From contig CALVAM010000014.1 in the NCBI GenBank assembly GCA_944325545.1, forward strand, positions 1-64,000: DNA of 64,000 nt. Reading direction: 5' to 3'. Shown here piece by piece: positions 60,341 to 64,000 of the stretch. The first letter of the stretch is position 1. Every line of letters starts with the position of its first letter. Source of the DNA: Candidatus Gastranaerophilales bacterium. Its GTDB lineage: Bacteria > Cyanobacteriota > Vampirovibrionia > Gastranaerophilales > Gastranaerophilaceae. The position numbers and the translations under genes were made by a program. The notes below the pieces were generated by a model. That model was given only the letters and a program-made list of their open reading frames with translations, did no database searches and was not told the origin of the DNA.

Positions 60341-62020
60341 TTAAACTTTAGCTAATTTTGCTTCGCTTTCTAGTTGTAATGTCACAGTAGTAATATCACA
60401 AACAGAACTTGGACCAAAGTATTGGATAGCCCCTGGGAATAAATATCTATCATTCATAGCCCAGTCTTCTCTGTTAGCTTCCAGTTTTTTGAATACAGGT
60501 CCATCTAATTCAACTAAAGCTTTTTTAATAACAGGTTTCATTTCACCGTGTCTTCTTTCCATATTCATCATCATAGTAAGAGGAACACCTCCTGCAATCC
60601 AATCATTAGCAGGTTCTGTTAAATTTCTTACAGAAGATAAGTAGCCAGTTAAACCAAAATTGATTAATGCAAAAGCATTAAATCCTAATGCATAACAATA
60701 ATCAGCATCAAAATTGGAAGGGAATGCACATCTTCCTTCATAACCAAAGAAGTGTGATTGTGTAGAGAATTTACCTGAGAATTTGCCTTCTTTTTTCAAT
60801 TTAGCTAATTTTTCTTCTACCATAGAAATTAATAACTTTTCAGTTTCAATTTTAGAAACTTGAACATTACCATGAGGATCTCTGTCCATTAATAATTGAG
60901 ATTTAATCAATGATGGTAAAGATTTGAATACAGATGCATTTTCGCTTGATAAAGTATTTTCAATAATAGCAATTTTTTCAGCATCACTACCGTTTGAATA
61001 TGCAGAATCTTTTTCAAGAGTTGGCATTACATCATTTAAATTAGCAATCATTGATTTTAATTCAGGTATAAATTCAATTAAACCTTCAGGAATAACTGCA
61101 ATTCCGAAATTTTTACCATTTTCAGAACGTCTTACTACAATATCAGAAATATAATCAATAATTGAAGCTAATGACATTTTCTTTTGTTCAACTTCTTCTG
61201 AAATTAATGTAATATTTGGTTGTGTTTGAAGAGCAGCTTCCAAAGCAACGTGAGAAGCACTTCTTCCCATAATCTTAACAAAGTGCCAATATTTTTTAGC
61301 AGAGTTAGCATCTCTTTCAATATTACCTATTAATTCTCCATAAGTCTTAGTAGCTGTATCAAAACCAAAAGAAATTTCAATTTGTTCATTTTTTAAGTCA
61401 CCATCAATAGTTTTTGGGCAACCAATTACTTGAATATTTGCATTATTTGCTACAAACCATTCTGCTAATAATGCGGCGTTTGTATTAGAATCATCTCCAC
61501 CAATTATTACAACGGCAGAAATATTTAATTTTTTACATACCTCAAGAGCGGATTTAAATTGTTCTTCAGTTTCAAGTTTTGTTCTTCCAGAGCCGATAAT
61601 ATCAAAACCGCCTGTATTTCTGTAATCGTTAATAAAGCTATCATTGAATTCAACATATTTGCCTTCAATAATACCACTAGGTCCACCCAAGAAACCGTAT
61701 AAATTATTAGCAGGATTAGCTTGTTTTAGGGCATCATAAAGACCTGCAATAACGTTGTGCCCACCAGGAGCTTGTCCACCTGATAAAATAACTCCAACAT
61801 TTCTGATTTCGCTAGGTTTTGAATCGTTAGATGTTTGGAAAGTTATTGTAGGTTTTCCATAAGTGTTTTTAAATAAAGCTTTAATTTCTTCTTGGTTAGC
61901 AACAGATTGAGTAGCTTCACCTTCTAAAGCTGTTAAGTGATTAATACCATTTGCCAATGAAGAAGGCAATTTTGGTTGGTATTTAAGTCTTTCGATTTGT
62001 AATGGTGATAAATTTGTCAT
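60341..62020 (-). CDS. pfp: Pyrophosphate-dependent phosphofructokinase
   Basis: 559 residues, the long form related to the plant beta subunit. [38 protein letters not shown] (the Asp that favours pyrophosphate over ATP), [26 protein letters not shown] and [12 protein letters not shown] are the expected motifs. It interconverts fructose 6-phosphate and fructose 1,6-bisphosphate using pyrophosphate, saving ATP in fermentative glycolysis. Monocistronic with AAGGAAA upstream. Confidence 0.96.
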   Translation of the reverse strand: MTNLSPLQIERLKYQPKLPSSLANGINHLTALEGEATQSVANQEEIKALFKNTYGKPTITFQTSNDSKPSEIRNVGVILSGGQAPGGHNVIAGLYDALKQANPANNLYGFLGGPSGIIEGKYVEFNDSFINDYRNTGGFDIIGSGRTKLETEEQFKSALEVCKKLNISAVVIIGGDDSNTNAALLAEWFVANNANIQVIGCPKTIDGDLKNEQIEISFGFDTATKTYGELIGNIERDANSAKKYWHFVKIMGRSASHVALEAALQTQPNITLISEEVEQKKMSLASIIDYISDIVVRRSENGKNFGIAVIPEGLIEFIPELKSMIANLNDVMPTLEKDSAYSNGSDAEKIAIIENTLSSENASVFKSLPSLIKSQLLMDRDPHGNVQVSKIETEKLLISMVEEKLAKLKKEGKFSGKFSTQSHFFGYEGRCAFPSNFDADYCYALGFNAFALINFGLTGYLSSVRNLTEPANDWIAGGVPLTMMMNMERRHGEMKPVIKKALVELDGPVFKKLEANREDWAMNDRYLFPGAIQYFGPSSVCDITTVTLQLESEAKLAKV

Positions 62021-62125
62021 AAAAAGTTTCCTTTCTTTTTGTTGATTATATTATACCTTAAAAATTTTTATCTATAGTAGCAAAATATATTTTTTTGTTT
62101 TTTTATAAACATAGAAAGGAAAATT

Positions 62126-62467
62126 ATGAAAATATTACAAAATTCAAATTATGTAGTTACTAAAGGTTTAAAACCAATTTCAGAATATAAAGGTCCGATT
62201 CTAAAATTAACTGCAAAAGAAAAATCAGAAATAGCAATAATAGAATCTAAAATCAGTGAATTAGAAGTTGAATTAATAAAACTTGATAAATCTTGGAAAA
62301 ATATCAAAAAACCAAGTGACAACCAACAAGATTATTATAGTGATAAGTTTTACAGCATAAATACTTGGATAGAATCTTTACGAAAATCAATAAAGGAAAT
62401 AAAAATGCAAAGATTGGAAAAGCAAAAAGCTGCACTTAAAAAGTCAGGATTAGATACAGAAATTTAA
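62126..62467 (+). CDS. Hypothetical protein, 113 residues
   Basis: AGAAAGGAAA precedes the ATG. The N-terminus MKILQNSNYVVTKGLKPIS is Asn-rich but lacks the Phe of the leader family. From about residue 28 the protein is two basic coiled-coil helices (SEIAIIESKISELEVELIKL, ESLRKSIKEIKMQRLEKQK). No recognised family. It ends 2 nt before the end of the opposing zupT gene. Confidence 0.6.
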   Translation: MKILQNSNYVVTKGLKPISEYKGPILKLTAKEKSEIAIIESKISELEVELIKLDKSWKNIKKPSDNQQDYYSDKFYSINTWIESLRKSIKEIKMQRLEKQKAALKKSGLDTEI

Positions 62468-62469
62468 AC

Positions 62470-63267
62470 TTAATAACCGTTTAAAAATAATAAACTAGCC
62501 CAAATTACCACTATTCCGGACATGATACCTGTAATTGCATAATGCCAATCTCCATATTCGTGAGATAGTGGTAATAGAGTGTCAAATGATATATAGATCA
62601 TAATGCCAACAACCGCAGCCATGGCAAAACCTACAAAGACTTGAGGTAAAAACCAGTGTAATAATGCTAGTCCGATTAAAGCTCCTAAAGGTTCAGTCAT
62701 GCCAGTCCAAAAAGAATACCAAATAGCCATTCTTTTTTTGCCGGTAGCATGGTAAATAGGTAAAGCAACAGCAATTCCTTCGGGAATGTTATGTAAAGCG
62801 ATAGCTAATGCAACCGAAATTCCGATAGTTAAATCTTGCGATGTAACAAGGAATGTTCCAAGACCTTCCGGAAAATTGTGTACAGCAATTGCTATAGCTG
62901 TTAATAAGCCTGCTCTTTTGATTCTGTGTTCTTTTTTAGAGGTATTTTTATTATCAGAACCTAGGTCATCTTCAACGTGATCCGGAAGAAATGTGTCTAT
63001 AAGTTTAGAGATAATAACACCTGCAATAAATCCCCAAAACATAATCCAGTGGTAATCTATCGGATAGTATTGTTTTAGTAATTCTTCAGCTGTATTAAGA
63101 ATTTCTGTAAGAGAAACAAAAATCATGACTCCAGCAGAAAACCCAAGTCCTAAAGATAGGATTTTAAGACTTTTTCTATTGACTAAAAAAGTTATAAAGC
63201 CTCCAATAACAGTAGCAAGTCCCGCAAAAACAGTCATTAAAAGAGGTATTTTCCAATTTATAAACAT
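62470..63267 (-). CDS. zupT: ZIP-family zinc transporter ZupT
   Basis: 265 residues with eight membrane helices. The two metal-site helices read HNFPEGLGTFL and HNIPEGIAVALPIY, the ZIP signature; a His/Asp/Lys-rich loop (about 95-120) lies between TM3 and TM4. It imports divalent zinc or iron. GGAAT precedes the ATG. Nothing adjacent suggests its regulation. Confidence 0.93.
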   Translation of the reverse strand: MFINWKIPLLMTVFAGLATVIGGFITFLVNRKSLKILSLGLGFSAGVMIFVSLTEILNTAEELLKQYYPIDYHWIMFWGFIAGVIISKLIDTFLPDHVEDDLGSDNKNTSKKEHRIKRAGLLTAIAIAVHNFPEGLGTFLVTSQDLTIGISVALAIALHNIPEGIAVALPIYHATGKKRMAIWYSFWTGMTEPLGALIGLALLHWFLPQVFVGFAMAAVVGIMIYISFDTLLPLSHEYGDWHYAITGIMSGIVVIWASLLFLNGY

Positions 63268-63311
63268 AATGATATTCCTTTATTAATTTACGAAAAAATT
63301 ATATCACAATA

Positions 63312-63337
63312 AATAAAAAAAAGAGCCAAATGGCTCT
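63312..63337 (-). terminator. Minus-strand terminator with no visible gene
   Basis: AGAGCC-AAAT-GGCTCT, followed on the minus strand by a run of T residues. It would stop leftward transcription entering from 63340 or beyond, where I see no leftward gene. The plus side has no T-run. Confidence 0.6.
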
Positions 63338-63465
63338 AGGAATTAAGAATAGCTGGAAGTATGAAAAAGATTTAATGATTATATTAAACAGAAATAAGAG
63401 TGTTAAATAAATTCTCGAGTTGATTAATTTAAAATTAACTAATTGGGTAATAAAAAAATAAGTAC

Positions 63466-63494
63466 TTGCAAAAAAAAAATCAGCAAGTTATATT
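63466..63494 (+). promoter_or_regulatory. tRNA-Asp promoter
   Basis: TTGCAA (63466-63471), 17 nt, TATATT (63489-63494), giving a start about 35 nt before the mature tRNA. The rest of the 63338-63465 gap is AT-rich with no gene. Confidence 0.65.
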
Positions 63495-63534
63495 AAAAGA
63501 GTAGCCGAGAGGTTATTAAGTGATAATTAAATAT

Positions 63535-63612
63535 GGGAGCGTAGCTCAGTTTGGTTAGAGCGCATGCCTGTCACGCATGAGGTCGCGAGTTCGAGCCTCG
63601 TCGTTCCCGCCA
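63535..63612 (+). tRNA. tRNA-Asp (GTC)
   Basis: Full cloverleaf: acceptor GGGAGCG / CGTTCCC, D-arm AGCTCAGTTTGGTTAGAGC, anticodon stem CATGC / GCATG around CTGTCAC (anticodon GTC), T-loop TTCGAGC, discriminator G and encoded CCA (63610-63612). The only GTC tRNA seen. Confidence 0.96.
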
Positions 63613-64000
63613 TTTAACAAAAAAATAAGTCCGCTTGTCGGGCTTATTTTTTTGTATTTTGTTCGTGGAATAAAGAGGTGAGAACTCGCCGCAGGTTGTT
63701 TTAAACCTGCCCGAGTTCGAGCGAGGAGCGAGCAGAGGCTGGAGTGCTTTTGACAAGTGATGAAATCACGAAGTCAAAACACGGAATTGCCGTTTAATGC
63801 GAGCGACTCAAGACTGCCTCGTCGTTCCCGCCATTTAACAAAAAAATAAGTCCGCTTGTCGGGCTTATTTTTTTGTATTTTGTTCGTGGAATAAAGAGGT
63901 GAGAACTCGCCGCAGGTTGTTTTAAACCTGCCCGAGTTCGAGCGAGGAGCGAGCAGAGGCTGGAGTGCTTTTGACAAGTGATGAAATCACGAAGTCAAAA
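63595..64000. repeat. 221-nt tandem repeat that includes the tRNA-Asp 3' end
   Basis: Copy 1 is 63595-63815; copy 2 begins at 63816 and runs to the window edge (185 nt, near-identical). Each copy starts with the last 18 nt of the tRNA (GCCTCGTCGTTCCCGCCA), then the tRNA terminator, a GCAGGTT / AACCTGC hairpin, a GC-richer stretch (GAGCGAGGAGCGAGC) and a nested hairpin (TTTTGAC ... GTCAAAA enclosing GTGAT / ATCAC, 63748-63779). No protein gene is credible in it. Confidence 0.85.
63619..63653 (+). terminator. Terminator after tRNA-Asp (repeated at 63840-63874)
   Basis: AATAAGTCCG-CTTG-TCGGGCTTATT with a T-run (one G-U pair in the stem). The second copy of the tandem repeat carries it again, 221 nt downstream. 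Confidence 0.85.

Noticed and set aside
63571-63977. Two frames on the minus strand starting MSKALQPLLAPRSNSGRF
   Set aside because: They cover the tRNA-Asp 3' end and the tandem repeat; the shared N-terminus is only the repeat read twice.

Overview
The window is AT-rich chromosomal DNA of a Gram-negative-type bacterium. An outer-membrane LptD-like protein, a periplasmic M23 hydrolase, a class A penicillin-binding protein and Sec signal peptides indicate a double membrane. MinCDE, a PBS-lyase-type HEAT-repeat protein, a pyrophosphate-dependent phosphofructokinase, GH57 and GH13-like alpha-glucan enzymes, a GGGtGRT/NifU-like pair, cyanobacterium-style heptamer repeats and a lone FliI-type ATPase together fit a non-photosynthetic relative of Cyanobacteria (Melainabacteria/Vampirovibrionia, most like gut Gastranaerophilales). 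That placement is inference; there is no rRNA in the window. No respiratory or photosynthetic genes are seen.

Layout. 1-1080: 3' end of a tyrosine recombinase, one membrane protein and tRNA-fMet, probably the edge of an integrated element. 1.1-4.7 kb: orphan OppF-like ATPase, AI-2E family permease, radical SAM protein and a possible small RNA. 4.7-7.6 kb: two GNAT-like proteins and rpsG-rpsL, without fusA or tuf. 7.6-14.8 kb: a leftward envelope operon (PBP1A, PurH-like protein, a 37-residue membrane peptide, M23 hydrolase, LptD-like protein, class II aldolase). 14.9-18.9 kb: YkgJ-like protein, unknowns and a truncated division cluster (rsmH, ftsL-like). 18.9-27.0 kb: a 1613-residue GH13-like protein, FliI-like ATPase, tandem repeats and an FAD enzyme. 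27.2-33.9 kb: small proteins, a histidine kinase, a HEAT protein, a RelA/SpoT-like protein with a partner gene, and an AbrB-type regulator. 34.0-36.9 kb: rpsE-rpmD-rplO-secY. 37.1-38.8 kb: an Asn-rich protein, a glycine-rich membrane-hairpin protein, palindromic repeats and a second possible small RNA. 38.8-44.2 kb: aroQ, folE2, a DUF187-type glycosidase and a peptidase T-like enzyme. 44.2-46.3 kb: the GGGtGRT/NifU-like pair separated by 88-nt hairpin repeats. 46.4-52.1 kb: regulators, coiled-coil and EF-hand-like proteins, a flavoprotein, folK, rpmE. 52.3-57.8 kb: HgdC-like ATPase, GH57, divergent prephenate dehydratase, MFS exporter. 57.8-63.3 kb: minC-minD-minE, pfp, zupT. 63.5-64.0 kb: tRNA-Asp followed by 221-nt tandem copies that include the tRNA 3' end.

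The most unusual signal is a short N-terminal motif (roughly Asn-x-Asn-Phe-[Lys/Gly/Arg]-[Gly/Ala]) within the first 25 residues of at least eight otherwise unrelated proteins that lack Sec signals: two GNAT-like proteins, the giant GH13-like protein, a multi-helix membrane protein and several unknowns. It looks like a shared leader or targeting tag; its function is unknown. Further candidates are the two putative sRNA loci with matching upstream boxes, the RelA-like gene pair, and the hairpin repeats inside the GGGtGRT locus.

The genes suggest a fermentative organism: alpha-glucan breakdown (GH57, GH13-like), PPi-dependent glycolysis, peptide and amino-acid use, and folate and aromatic amino-acid synthesis.
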